DNA of 32,740 nucleotides from positions 1 to 32,740 of the forward strand of contig JAAVTG010000461.1 in assembly GCA_011947345.1 (NCBI GenBank). The letters run 5' to 3'. The number at the start of each line of letters is the position of its first letter. Position 1 is the first letter of the stretch. A program made the translations under genes and the position numbers. Shown here piece by piece: positions 19,883 through 29,319 of this stretch. Origin of the DNA: Phytophthora quininea (Eukaryota > Oomycota > Peronosporomycetes > Peronosporales > Peronosporaceae). The notes below the pieces were generated by a model. That model was not told the origin of the DNA, did no database searches, and was given only the letters and a program-made list of their open reading frames with translations.

Positions 19883-22207
19883 CTATTGCGCTGCGGAGAC
19901 CTCCTCACGCGCCTTCGATACTCGCTGTTTATGAATGGACTCTCCGAAGTTGCTGTCCTCGCCGCCGTAGTATCCCTGCATCCAGTCCAGTCGTGCAGTC
20001 TTGAGCTTGGACCAATGCGTGTGAATCACCTGGTCGGCCACAAACACAATTTCGAGACCATTATGCAGTTTGCCCGTGGGGAGAAGCTGGTAAGTCGTGA
20101 CGGTGAGGTTGAAAAAGTTGAGGATCTGAATGGGCAGAATTCGCGCGATGAGGAAGAGCGGCAGGTCTCGGTACCGAAACAGGATGGTCGAGGCAAGGAC
20201 GAAGCCACAGGCCTCCAGCTGGGCGCGGGTCGAGAGCACAACCTCGCCATCTTGCACGTAGATCTCCGTGCTGCAGTCGTACAAGGAAGTGCTGCGTGAT
20301 CGGTCGTCGAGGAACCTCGTGAACGTGTTGACGGACGCATAAGACCGTGACCGGCGCTCGCCACGCAGCCTCGACAACGCAAACGACTGCCGTTCCACCC
20401 GGTAGACGGCGCTTGCAACCTTCGACCCTGTGCGGACTGAAGCTTGCAGCATGGTGTGAAGCGTCAACCCGATGAACGCTGCCGCCCCGATGATCACGAT
20501 CAGCACAACTGTGTACATCTTCAGCGAAGCCTCTATGGCGCACACGGACGACCCACGGCAACCAGAGTATTGTGTCACATCAGCCGCAGAAACTGAGTGC
20601 ATACCGGTCGCAAGTAATGCTCGGGTCGATGCAGCTACCGCTTTGGTTCGAGTGATCAAGAACAAAATGACTGTCGTCAAGAAGCCCACCACGTGGGCGA
20701 AACTTGGCTCCATCTCCTGCATTTTGAGATCTCCTGCGCGCGCGAACAAGATGTTGGTGGCCAGTACCACCACGAGAGTGCCGCATCCGAACGCACGCAG
20801 CACGGCCTGGTTGGTGTCGGCGCCCACTAGCAAGTCGATCGTGAGCTGCTTGCGCCACTGCACCATGCCTAAGACCATCTGCGCCACCAAGATGAAGTTG
20901 TAGCTGCTGCGCACCACCTTGGCGATCGTGCACGACGTCGTGGCGTTCATCGACCTTGTCCATGGAGACACGAAGGCGCTGCCGATTTTGTGCCACCCGC
21001 GAACGCTCGTCAAGTAGGCAGTGACGACCAGCGCCACTATCTGCAGGTTAATGAGCACGCGGATGCTGATAGTCGCGTCCACCGTCACCTCGTTCACCTT
21101 GTGATTCACAAAGTTGTGCCGCAGTACCAAGCCGTCCGTCGTCTCCTGCGTCGAATACTCTGACAGCCACAGCTGTGTGAATAGCAGCGAGCTGCATTCG
21201 CCGGACATGGTGCATTGAATCATGCGCCACGGTGCTGGGAACGAGACCGAGTCGACCGAGTTCAAGTCGGCCACAGTCCCTGAAGTACCGAGTGCCGAGT
21301 ACGCACAGCCGAAAGTGTCGCGCTCTCCACCAAAGAGCGTGAACTCGGCGCAAGTATCCGCGACAAGTAATTGCTTGGAGTAACCTGACACCAGCCGACG
21401 GTATTCGGATTCGTTTTGGGTCGCGGCATACCGAGCCTTGCGAGTTTCTGCGTAGCACGTGCTGTCAACAGGCTTGAGATTTGCATCAACAACCGATACA
21501 ATCACCATGGCGCCTCCCGTGCGGGACGGATTGAGCTCGCCCATTGTGTCCGGGACGTAAAACTCGGTCGACTGAAGGCGGAGACGCATATGCGAGGCTG
21601 TGCCTTGCAAGCACGCTGCGTCAAGTCCGAACGTCGAGGCATCCGCTGCACTCAGTAAAGCTTCGATCTGAATGGCGCCTTCCGCGTCAACACCGCCGAA
21701 GCAGACGCTGTTGGCAGCAGAGAGACCGAGGATGCCAGTGTTCACCGAGAGTCTCGTGAAGCCTCCCTCAGTCGTTTGATTCACCACAAGCGAGCGGACG
21801 GTCTGGAAAGTGTCCTCAGGCAACGCTCGCACGAGTTGCTGGGTCAGAATGGGCGGCACACCTCCAAACATCGTCGCCTGGAGGTCGCTGCAGCTCACTT
21901 GGCGAGGCTCGAGAACTTGGTAGTGATCATTCTCGAAGGCAAAATACGAGAGTTGCTCGTACCGGTCCCCGTGGCCGTCGCCAAATACGGACGCAGGCTC
22001 GAGAAGTAGTTGCAGAGCGAGTGGCCAAAGCCCCATGGCGCCGATCGAGAAGAGCGCAAACTGTCGCAGTCGACCGCAGACGTAGAACGCGACGGAGGAT
22101 CGTGGAGATCGCACATCTGCGCTCTTGAATACGGTGCCGGCGTTTATCGCAGCGGGCTCGTCAGTCTCTACGCCGTCCGGAACGGCTTGGTCGAGTTCTG
22201 TGTTCAT
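19883..22207 (-). CDS. Large multi-pass transmembrane protein, Phytophthora-type
   Basis: This is the longest intact gene in the window, without introns. The start is taken at the ATG at 22207 (MNTELDQAVPDG, 774 residues); the frame is open up to 22339 (818 residues). A first membrane segment (FALFSIGAMGLWPLALQLLL) is followed by a long, probably extracellular domain with cysteines and N-glycosylation sites (NQTT, NESE). A cluster of further helices follows: RVLINLQIVALVVTAYL, FILVAQMVLGMV, LRAFGCGTLVVVLATNILF, VVGFLTTVILFLI and VVLIVIIGAAAFIGL. The cytosolic tail is about 190 residues, including a hydrophobic FLIARILPIQILNFF. It resembles putative transmembrane proteins I associate with Phytophthora; no transport or receptor motif is recognised. 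It shares a short divergent upstream region with the MMADHC gene. Confidence 0.85.
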   Translation of the reverse strand: MNTELDQAVPDGVETDEPAAINAGTVFKSADVRSPRSSVAFYVCGRLRQFALFSIGAMGLWPLALQLLLEPASVFGDGHGDRYEQLSYFAFENDHYQVLEPRQVSCSDLQATMFGGVPPILTQQLVRALPEDTFQTVRSLVVNQTTEGGFTRLSVNTGILGLSAANSVCFGGVDAEGAIQIEALLSAADASTFGLDAACLQGTASHMRLRLQSTEFYVPDTMGELNPSRTGGAMVIVSVVDANLKPVDSTCYAETRKARYAATQNESEYRRLVSGYSKQLLVADTCAEFTLFGGERDTFGCAYSALGTSGTVADLNSVDSVSFPAPWRMIQCTMSGECSSLLFTQLWLSEYSTQETTDGLVLRHNFVNHKVNEVTVDATISIRVLINLQIVALVVTAYLTSVRGWHKIGSAFVSPWTRSMNATTSCTIAKVVRSSYNFILVAQMVLGMVQWRKQLTIDLLVGADTNQAVLRAFGCGTLVVVLATNILFARAGDLKMQEMEPSFAHVVGFLTTVILFLITRTKAVAASTRALLATGMHSVSAADVTQYSGCRGSSVCAIEASLKMYTVVLIVIIGAAAFIGLTLHTMLQASVRTGSKVASAVYRVERQSFALSRLRGERRSRSYASVNTFTRFLDDRSRSTSLYDCSTEIYVQDGEVVLSTRAQLEACGFVLASTILFRYRDLPLFLIARILPIQILNFFNLTVTTYQLLPTGKLHNGLEIVFVADQVIHTHWSKLKTARLDWMQGYYGGEDSNFGESIHKQRVSKAREEVSAAQ

Positions 22208-22472
22208 GGACTGTGTATGGCTGTGAGTCACGATGGATGGCGATGCAAAAGTGACGCTGCTACGATTTCGACGTTTGCTGCAATCGGGCTTCAGGATCTT
22301 CAGTGTCTTAGCGGAGAGTACTGAAAGTTCAAGTAGCATAGCATACTTGCACCTATTGTTGGACGCAGTAAAAGTATCTGGACCAGGACAACGTGTCTTT
22401 GACTCGACTTCACTATAATAGAACTCGTTAAGATGTTCTTGTACAGAAACATACCATCAACCGACGTAATTT
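22208..22472. promoter_or_regulatory. Divergent intergenic region, transmembrane gene / MMADHC
   Basis: A 265-bp gap lies between two divergent start codons and should hold both core promoters. I could not assign a clear initiator to either gene. If the longer start at 22339 were used by the membrane protein, the gap would shrink to about 130 bp. Confidence 0.4.
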
Positions 22473-23137
22473 TTGGTGGTGGAGATGGTAGAGCTAGACG
22501 CGAGAGCCGCCGCGCCCCGCGGCCTCCGCGGGTGGATGGAGCCGCTGATGCAGCCGGAGGAGCTGCGCGATGGCTTCCAAGTGTCGGTGCACGGCTGTCC
22601 GCGGCTGCTCATGCGCGAGCTCAAGCACGTGTTCCCGCAGCAATTGGGACCAAAGGACTCGGCGCCTGTCCTGGCAATATTGACGTGCCAAAAGTCGCTC
22701 ATGGACCTGAGCCAGTTCGGAGTCGACGCCGACAAGGAGAAGGACCGACTACTGGAGATCTTTGTGGCCTTTGCGCAGCAAGTGGCCAACGAGCTGACGG
22801 CCAGGAAGTACTGGGTGGACTTCATTGACCCATGCTCCGGACTGCCGGTAAGAGCAAGCTATAAAGTCACTTTCGGATATAAGAACACTTAACATTATTT
22901 TACTTGGTGTAGATGTTGACATTATCCTGCAATAAGGTGTACAGTGAGGTAGATGGAGTCGAGTTGCTGCTGAGATATCGGTGCCTGAGCGCCGGCATGT
23001 GCAAGATCTTGGTGCATCCTCGGTGGGGAGCGGCTGTATACCCCGCGTCCATGTTCACTACTGCTCCTTACGAAGTGGTGAAGGAAGTGCTGGACGCTTT
23101 ACCGGAGAATGCGTGGGATATCCCCAAAAGTTCATAA
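22473..23137 (+). CDS. MMADHC: Cobalamin trafficking protein CblD (MMADHC family)
   Basis: Exon 1 is 22473-22847, the intron is 22848-22912 (65 nt, GTAAGAG...GTGTAG) and exon 2 is 22913-23137, giving 199 residues. CblD features are ARKYWVDFIDPCSGLP (human type W.DF.DP.SGL), the strand GVELLLRYRCLSAGMCKILV, and HPRWGAAVYPASMFTTAP (human W..H.V.GS.FT.A). In animals MMADHC with MMACHC directs cobalamin to cytosolic methionine synthase and mitochondrial methylmalonyl-CoA mutase. The N-terminus here is short and lacks an obvious mitochondrial presequence. The end is uncertain: adding one base to the A-run 23126-23129 would replace KSS-stop with KKFIKMILNGG. ATG at 22473 or 22485 could be the start. 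Confidence 0.85.
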
Positions 23138-23310
23138 AGATGATTTTAAATGGCGGCACTCGAGCGTGAAGCTGACGGCCCAAGACTTCCTGTACCAATA
23201 TATGTGTATAGTTCTAAAGAAGCATGAGGTATCGGCTTTGAGTGAAGCGTTGATTTGTAGGACCCGGCGTTTCTCGGTCTCGGGTCTCAGTTCATATTCA
23301 TTTTCAATTT
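23138..23310 (+). other. Possible 3' coding extension after MMADHC
   Basis: A protein-like frame reads VKLTAQDFLYQYMCIVLKKH and, after a possible very short intron ending TTGTAG near 23260, DPAFLGLGSQFIFIFNLENK-stop. It may be the true C-terminus of the MMADHC gene if indels are corrected, or the end of a small separate gene. The 32-nt intron is shorter than others in the window, so this stays tentative. Confidence 0.35.
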
Positions 23311-23504
23311 GGAGAACAAATGATGAGATACACGTTGTTAAATCGACTGACTCAGCTGCGTTGAGAAACCTGGGTCTATTCGCAATGATCTGGGAGATTA
23401 TGAAGATACGCGCACCAAGACTGGAGAGCTGAATTGGCGCTCGGAAGATAGATACGTCGCTCTGCTGCTGTTGGGCGCATGGCAGACAGCGAAGAAAAGT
23501 CCAC

Positions 23505-24028
23505 CTACCTCGAAGTTTCTCCAGACCGAGAGCGTTGTGATGCTCGCGAGTTGCTCGAAGAGGAAGACGTCGCTGAAGCGAGGAATTGTGCTAGGTGTGC
23601 GTTGGCGACTTCAGGTCGGGTCGATAGCGCTGTGGCAATGGCGGTCTCGATTGCAGACACCCACTTGGCTCGGGTGATGTCGTTCAATGCGCGCAGGACG
23701 ACGCGGCGGCCTCTTGCTCCGTATTGCAGTCGGATGACGTGTTTGGCCATGTCTTTGGCAGAGCACGGTAGGAGCTTCACGCTGGCGTCGAGCACCACGG
23801 TGAACGCTTTGCCGGCGGAGTGTGGGCGTTGAAGGATGAGCTGGAAAGCTGCTCTTGGGTTGGGCCGCTCGACTCCAGCACGCAGCGGCGCCGGGATTCG
23901 CATGAGGAAGGCCGTGCAGACCAGCCTACCATAGCAGCAAGAGGTGAGCAAGGGGATTGTTGTGCTGCAGGCAGTCCAACTCACCACAGCAGGCCGCAGG
24001 ATTGAATCTCAAGTGGACCGCGCTTCAT
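23505..24028 (-). CDS. Small PH-domain protein
   Basis: The start is ATG at 24028. Exon 1 is 24028-23985; a 59-nt intron (23984-23926, GTGAGT...GGTAG) joins it to exon 2, 23925-23505. The product of about 154 residues begins MKRGPLEIQSCGLLW, like the first PH strand. It continues with the core (FTVVLDASVKLLPC, HVIRLQYGARGRRVVLRA) and ends with the amphipathic helix ALNDITRAKWVSAIETAIA, whose Trp is the PH signature. The tail is Ser-rich (SATSSSSSNSRASQ). PH domains bind phosphoinositides or proteins at membranes. The gene is convergent with the MMADHC side. The lipid-binding basic motif in strand 1/2 is weak, so ligand specificity is not predicted. Confidence 0.65.
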
Positions 24029-24405
24029 CGTGAGACAGAAGTTGGTCGGAAGAAGGTTGTTGTCGTGGTGATGGTTGAAGAATTGCTTTGTTTGGTGTCG
24101 AAGTTTTCTCGACGAAGCAAAGGGTGGAATGGCAATGCGCCGAGCCCAGCGACCGCGGTGACAGCAACAGACCCGTCGGATTTCAGCCTTAGGTTGGCAA
24201 TGCGAGCCGGACGACGGATCCGGCATTCGTCCGGCTGGCCTACAACGGTTTGGTATGGGTCGCCGCGGCCAGAAGTTTTGATATGAACTGCCATCTCCTT
24301 CAGCCACAACGTGGTGCACAATGGACATGATCCGTGATTGGCTAGGAAGTTGAAGTTGAGCGCGTAGACAGGTCCAAACATTATGTGCGTCGGCGCTTTC
24401 GACAC
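24025..24405 (-). CDS. Unidentified ORF upstream of the PH gene
   Basis: A frame of about 126 codons with good codon composition in its first 95 residues (ALNFNFLANHGSCPLCTTLW, QTVVGQPDECRIRRPARIAN, GSVAVTAVAGLGALPFHPLL). It then turns low-complexity (STITTTTTFF), where the 5' leader of the PH gene probably begins. There is no ATG at its 5' end: the first codon here is GTG and an internal ATG encodes MFGPVY. It looks like a 3'-truncated or multi-exon gene, or an upstream part of the PH gene. No domain recognised. Confidence 0.35.
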   Translation of the reverse strand: MSKAPTHIMFGPVYALNFNFLANHGSCPLCTTLWLKEMAVHIKTSGRGDPYQTVVGQPDECRIRRPARIANLRLKSDGSVAVTAVAGLGALPFHPLLRRENFDTKQSNSSTITTTTTFFRPTSVSR

Positions 24406-24585
24406 GATGGAGTGCTTTTCGTGGGCATATTTTCAAGAAAAGTCAATCGTTTTCAAATGAAGAGGAGAAACTGGCGGCTTGACTTCCTTCCCATGTATTA
24501 ATACAGACGATTGAGTAGAAGGTGGCAAAGAAATACACGATTGAAGCTCGAGCGGAGTTGAAAGCTCTATTGCACAAACTTTAAC

Positions 24586-24964
24586 TCATACGAGCGCGGT
24601 GCCGTTGCCGACCTGCACGGCCTGCGAGCACTTGCACACGGGGAAGAGCGCGGCCAGCCAGGTAGTACGCGGCCTCGGACAGTGTGTTGCCGAAGCCGAT
24701 GCAGCCGAAGCAGATAAGCACGAGAATGGCGCCCGTCTTCTGGTGGGAGAAGTCGATGGCGCTGAAGATCATGATGAGCACGGCCATGACGATGAAAATG
24801 CCGTAGCCCACACGCACGCGGAACTGGTGCATGGGCTTTTTGTCCAGGACGAAGACCATCTGCAGGCCCTGGCCCAACACCATGGCCCACGACGTGCAGA
24901 GCGTCGTGAGGAAGGAAAAGTCGAACCCCGAGTCGTCGAACGGGCGCCGTGTAGAATTCCCCAC
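24586..24964 (-). pseudogene. Equilibrative nucleoside transporter (ENT/SLC29) fragment
   Basis: Membrane segments LTTLCTSWAMVLGQGLQMVFV, YGIFIVMAVLIMIFSAIDF and AILVLICFGCIGFGNTLSEA are followed, after a frame change near 24660, by LAALFPVCKCSQAVQVGNGTA. This resembles the ENT TM4-5 block, in which the chain normally continues GV. Here it ends LV-stop right after GTA. TM1 upstream is missing: at about 24960 the sequence turns into an unrelated plus-strand coding fragment. ENT proteins carry nucleosides across membranes. What is left would cover roughly TM2-TM5 of eleven, so it cannot be a working carrier. Confidence 0.6.
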
Positions 24965-25215
24965 CGCAAGTCCAACAGCGAAATCGACGCCCGCGCGACC
25001 AAGTTCCTCGAGGTGCTGTTCCGCAACGTCTCGGTCGCAGCGTGGGCGTCGTCTCCAACAGCCTGTTCAGTGCAGCGCTGCTCCACGTGGTCGACCACCG
25101 ACAGTATAACTTGAGCACGGCCGAGTTCCTTCCGCTTGTCGTCGAAGCCACCGTCCAGACCGCCGTTGGCCCGGAGGGAGAGCGCGCTTGCGAGGGGCCT
25201 GGCCAAGACAACTAA
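24961..25215 (+). pseudogene. Unidentified gene fragment, truncated at its 5' end
   Basis: From 24964 a GC-rich frame reads HRKSNSEIDARATKFLEVLF, then shifts one frame near 25040 to VGVVSNSLFSAALLHVVDH and LSTAEFLPLVVEATVQTAVG, ending with TAA at 25213-25215. It starts abruptly where the ENT fragment ends on the other strand. The helical, amphipathic product is not recognised. The shared truncation point suggests a rearrangement. Confidence 0.4.
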
Positions 25216-25554
25216 CTGATAATGGATTGCGCTTTTGTGTAGTATCACTGATTGTTTGCTGCAGATTGCAAGTCAAGACCGTTTTATCCCTTTGAGTCTT
25301 CCTTCTAGCATACCATGGATCTCAGCACGAACTCCCTTTCCCAAACTCCATGCAGCAGTGGCTGGGACGTCTTCAGCGCCTTCTAGCGCCGCAGTGTACT
25401 CATCGCTAGTTTTCCCGTACTACGGCGCGCCAAGTTGCCAGTCCCACCGTTGCTTCATCGACGATAGCGGTGGCGGAGCTTGGCGAAAATGGCAAAATGA
25501 GAGCGCTCTGTTAGGACGAGGGTCTAGAACGAAATTCATACTTTCTCCTTTACA

Positions 25555-25601
25555 AGAACAACTGACAAGCATGAGTTTGACTCATGCTTGTCAGTTGTTC
25601 T
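25555..25601. repeat. Perfect 22-bp inverted repeat with 3-nt loop
   Basis: The left arm (25555-25576) begins AGAACAACTGACAAGC. The loop is TTG (25577-25579). The right arm (25580-25601) is its exact reverse complement. As RNA it would be a very stable hairpin; as DNA a near-palindrome. No poly-T or gene end adjoins it to suggest a terminator. Confidence 0.9.
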
Positions 25602-25671
25602 GAGTGTCAGGATCGTGTCTATTCATCCGCTTGCTTTGCTTGTTATATTCGAGCTCTTTAACGCGCCCCAT

Positions 25672-26799
25672 CTACTGCGTGTTTGTCTCGCCGTTCGTTG
25701 GCTGGTAGCGCTGGAACGTGTGGTAGCCCTCGTCGCCCTTGGCGGCGTCCCAGAAGAACGCTGTGTCAAGCACGGGATTCAACGGCCAGTCGTGCTGGAA
25801 CCGCTCGGCCAGGTCCGGGTTGGATAGGTACGGGCGCACGAAACTCACGAGGTCGGCGGCGCCGCTACCCACGACGCCCTCGGCCGTGTCGCGCGTGTAG
25901 CTGTTATTGGCCATGACAGGGCCCTTGAAGGCTGTTTTGGCGTCGAACACTGTGAGTGCGCGCATGTTGGCATATCGACCAAAGCCGAAGCCGTCCAGCA
26001 CGGACAGGCGCCTGAACGTGTATGTGAACATCTCCGTCTCCGTGCTGTCGTCGCTGCCCATGTCACCGAAGACGCCGTTGGGTGACAGCCGCACGCCGAT
26101 CACGCCGATGCGGCCCGCTGGAAAGACGGTCTTGAGCGTCTCGACGATCTCGTGCCGGAAGCGATAGCGGTTCTCGAATGAGCCGCCGTATCGGTCGGTG
26201 CGCTGGTTGGTACACGACTGCAGGAACTGGTCCACGAGGTAGCCGTTGCAGCCCATGATCTCGACGCCGTCGAAGCGCGCGCTTGGCACGGACGGCGCTC
26301 TGGCGGTACTGGTCGACGACGCCGGGAATCTCATCGATCTCGAGAGCACGGGCCTTCTCGAAACTCGTGTGCCCGCCCGTGGCGTCGCGCGTGACACCGC
26401 CGGCCAGTTGCGTGGATGATGCCGACACGACCTGGCCGTCGGGCTGGAAGGACGGATGCGACTGGCGACCCGTGTGCCAGAGCTGCAGGAAAATCTTGGA
26501 GCCCTTGGCGTGCACGCGATCAACGAGCTGCTTCCACGCCGCCTCCTGCTCGTCCGTGTAAAGAGCCGGCGCGCCGTGCCAACCAAAGCCCTGCTGTGAT
26601 ATGGCAGTGCCCCCGTGATAAGAAATCCGGCGCCGGTGCGCTGTTCGTAGTAGACCATGTTGCGCTCTAGCGGCACGTGCGTGTCCGGATCGGAGCGCGC
26701 TCTGGTCGTGGGGTCGTACACGATGCGGTTCTTGAGTTCGAGGTCGCCGCCGAGCGTGACGGGCGTGAAGAGCTTGTAGTTGGCCGTGGTCGAGGACAT
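25672..26799 (-). CDS. Old Yellow Enzyme / NADH:flavin oxidoreductase homologue
   Basis: The start is ATG at 26799 (MSSTTANYKLFTPVTLGG). OYE blocks are [88 protein letters not shown] and GVRLSPNGVFGDM. OYEs are FMN enzymes reducing alkene bonds of alpha,beta-unsaturated carbonyls with NAD(P)H. The middle part (about 26285-26610) is in another frame: one base short in the C-run 26610-26614 and two short in a CG repeat near 26278. The two cancel, so a 375-codon ORF runs through with a wrong centre. The catalytic His-x-x-Asn pair reads Met-Gly-Cys-Asn. Part of the gene is repeated exactly, inverted, at 32496-32740. Confidence 0.85.
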   Translation of the reverse strand: MSSTTANYKLFTPVTLGGDLELKNRIVYDPTTRARSDPDTHVPLERNMVYYEQRTGAGFLITGALPYHSRALVGTARRLFTRTSRRRRGSSSLIACTPRAPRFSCSSGTRVASRIRPSSPTARSCRHHPRNWPAVSRATPRAGTRVSRRPVLSRSMRFPASSTSTARAPSVPSARFDGVEIMGCNGYLVDQFLQSCTNQRTDRYGGSFENRYRFRHEIVETLKTVFPAGRIGVIGVRLSPNGVFGDMGSDDSTETEMFTYTFRRLSVLDGFGFGRYANMRALTVFDAKTAFKGPVMANNSYTRDTAEGVVGSGAADLVSFVRPYLSNPDLAERFQHDWPLNPVLDTAFFWDAAKGDEGYHTFQRYQPTNGETNTQ

Positions 26800-27015
26800 G
26801 GGGAAGTTATTAGTTGGTGTCTGCTGGTGATGGCAAATTGAGAAGTGAGATCGATCGAGTGTTGAGACCGATGAATGGGATCAGCTCAGTTAATCGTCGA
26901 GGGTAGACTCGATCAGACCGCCATCGCCGAGTTGAACTCAGTGAGTTGTCCGGCAGGGCTGAGTAGAGAATTGCGTTATCGTTAGTCGTCGACCACGGAG
27001 ATTACTGGAAGGAAT
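26800..27015. other. Upstream region of the OYE gene, to the piggyBac insertion
   Basis: Noncoding. GACCACGGAGATTACT at 26991-27006 recurs at 29424-29439 beyond the piggyBac element. Confidence 0.5.
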
Positions 27016-27019
27016 TTAA

Positions 27020-27032
27020 TCTTTATCCCCCA
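27020..27032 (+). repeat. piggyBac terminal inverted repeat, left
   Basis: TCTTTATCCCCCA directly after TTAA. It pairs exactly with 29307-29319. Confidence 0.95.
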
Positions 27033-27136
27033 GGTCAAAAGCCTACCGGTAGCAAGGGAGAGCCTACCCGTAGGCTGGAGGTTAGTTTGTTATCTATAGA
27101 AGTTTGTATTGAAAGTCATATGCTTAGTAGAAAAAG

Positions 27137-29145
27137 TCATATTGAAGATGACGAAAGATGTGCACTGTAGCATGCTCGGTCGGATCGAGGCCCACAAATG
27201 CCGAAGAAGATGTCTTGAGCGACGTCAGAGCACTTAGCGCAATAATAAGACGCCTTCTTCTTGCATACACCGCACTTTCGTTGAGGCCGCTTGCCTTGAA
27301 GACGCATTGCTGCGTATTGGGGAAGCTCGATGAACGGTTTGATGTGGTGGTCTGGAGCTCCTCAACACTGCCTTCAGAATCTCCATCTCCATTATGTGTT
27401 GACCTTGCAGTCTCGAACTCGTTGAATATCAATTGGTGAGCTAGCTGTGAGGCAAAGTCATTGAAGTCGACGTTGCCGGCATTTTCTGTGTCGTAGCGGT
27501 ACGCCAAATACGCGTCAACTACCACCATGCCAAGGATAGTGCTAAATAATCGATGTGTCCAATTGCGGGTGATCCACTCACGCTCAATCGCTAAGCTGCC
27601 TTGTCGATAGTGATCGTGAATATCAATCGTAGAGAACTTAGAGAAAAACAGCTCCATCATTTGCGGACGAGAAATTACTTTTTCATACCGTAGCGTTTCG
27701 TAAATCCCCTCTCGATTTATCAGTCGATGACGCGGTCGTACTGAATCTGTACCTGGCAATGTTGTGCCGCGATTGGAAATGATAGTCTTTGGCTTTCGAT
27801 CTGCCCAGCACATTGCGTACATTTTTTCCGAGATCTGTAGTACTTTCATACACTTTGAATGAGCCTCGCGGAGGAGTAGTTTCGAACCAATTTGTCAATG
27901 CCTGCTTTGGATATTCGACAGTAGCAGTCTTTACCATGCCCATAAAATATAGGCCAAGATGTGCTTCAAGCTGAACTAGTGTCTTGACTGAAGCAAAGGC
28001 ACTGTCAGCAACTATGGTATGTCCACTCCCCTTGTACGGCGCTGCAAGCCTGAGGACGACAGCGGTACCTTCGCCGTACTCACGGTAATACTGCTTTGCA
28101 CGCTGGCGGTCTTTACCTTCAACCAGTTCCAGACCAAGGAGCACGCCGCTCTCGCCGTCAGCAATCGACTTCAACTCCGTGCCTTTGCCTTCTGGTTTTC
28201 GTGCAATTTTAGTTTTATGAGGTAGACCGTCGTGACAGTATTTCCCTTCTCTGCCTTTCCAAGCGCTCATACACTCGTCAACACATAGCAGATTACCAGG
28301 CGAAACAAAGTTTTTCGTCTTGCATTGAATCCGTCAACCACTAAACGTATCGGCTTCCAGGGATCGTCACTAAGGTACCCATCAGAAAATGACATGCAGT
28401 TCATTATCTGCTCAAAGCAATGACGAGACATCCCAAATCGCTGTCCGAAGCACGGTGGCGTACCAATGAAGCCATCTCTAGCTTCAGTTTCCCAGTAGAC
28501 TCGTACCGGCCCAGGTCTTGGCTCCAACGCCATTGCGAGACGAAGACCAATCCATTTGAACCAGTCACCTGCTTTGATCGTGCGGTGGCGTCTACTAGAG
28601 AGGCTTTCGTTCGTGTACTGTAGTGTGGCCTCCATGATCTGCATGGGATACATCAAGTAAAAGTACGAGGCAAATGACTTCTCCAACAGTGTAGTAAACA
28701 AAAATCTAGTTGGCCGCGGCTGAACCTGTGAGCCTCGATCAAAGAGAATAGCTGTGCATGGTGTCCATCGCCTTGAATGCGCCAGCACTGTGTCATCTTC
28801 GCCAGCTTCATCAGAATCCATCTCGTTTTCGCTCGTGGACTCGTCACTAGATGAGCTCTCCAGTTCCATGACTAGAGAAGCATTAGAAGCTTGCAACAAG
28901 CTTTGAAAGGTAGTGTTGGACGGGTCATCGATGAGCACGGGCTGGTCTTCAGCTGGTCGACCTGACATGGATGGCGCTGCGAGCTCAATAGCTCTCGCAG
29001 CAACGGTCTCAGTAGCGCCAGTAGCCCACGTGACATCGTACTTGTTCTGTCTCGAGCCCGTACGCACTGCACGGACGACGCCCACCTTTCCCGCAAGGCG
29101 CTTCGTCTTGCCTCGAACCCGGCTTCCGACATGGAATTTGGCCAT
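27137..29145 (-). pseudogene. piggyBac transposase, broken by three frame changes
   Basis: The start is ATG at 29145 (MAKFHVGSRVRGKTKR, a chromo-like basic N-terminus), followed by an acidic Ser-rich region and the DDE_Tnp_1_7 domain. Conserved blocks include NLLCVDECMSAWKG, GLPHKTKIARKPEG, GSGHTIVADSAFASVKTL (the catalytic Asp of the VADS motif) and YAMCWADRKPKTIISN. The end holds a Cys-rich zinc finger seen only in another frame (CGVCKKKASYYCAKC, then C...C...H), stopping at 27137. Frame changes lie at the T-runs 28311-28315, 27822-27827 and 27276-27278 (A-runs in the gene). Each is repaired by one base, so the copy is either freshly dead or miscalled. All catalytic blocks are otherwise well kept. 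Confidence 0.85.
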
Positions 29146-29306
29146 GCTACACTGCGAGGATGGAGCGAAAAACTAACTCTGGCTATCTGCGGCGCTTCAG
29201 GAACAAGGTGAGCAGCTTAAAACGATCGCATCCAGCTTCTATTCCTGGAAAACTAACTTTTCGGTTGAGCCTACCCGTAGGATGGAGAGCCTACCGGTAG
29301 ACGATT

Positions 29307-29319
29307 TGGGGGATAAAGA
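29307..29319 (-). repeat. piggyBac terminal inverted repeat, right
   Basis: Exact complement of the left repeat, directly followed by TTAA at 29320-29323. Confidence 0.95.

Larger units (their letters stand above)
27020..29319 (-). mobile_element. piggyBac-superfamily DNA transposon with both ends intact
   Basis: This is a 2300-bp element. Its ends are perfect 13-bp inverted repeats: TCTTTATCCCCCA at 27020-27032 and its complement at 29307-29319. They are flanked by the piggyBac target duplication TTAA at 27016-27019 and 29320-29323. Subterminal motifs CTACCGGTAG and CCTACCCGTAGG sit in mirror order at both ends. A single transposase gene occupies the interior on the minus strand. The match of ends, target site and gene makes the classification secure. 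Confidence 0.95.

Noticed and set aside
20026..20561. Long plus- and minus-strand ORFs overlapping the membrane-protein gene
   Set aside because: They are out-of-frame shadows of a GC-rich intact gene, with Arg/Ser/Pro-rich products and no domains.
28305..28320. Possible programmed -1 frameshift in the piggyBac transposase
   Set aside because: In the zero frame the slippery site would read A AAA ACT, which does not fit X XXY YYZ, and two other run-length breaks in the same gene have the same simple one-base explanation.
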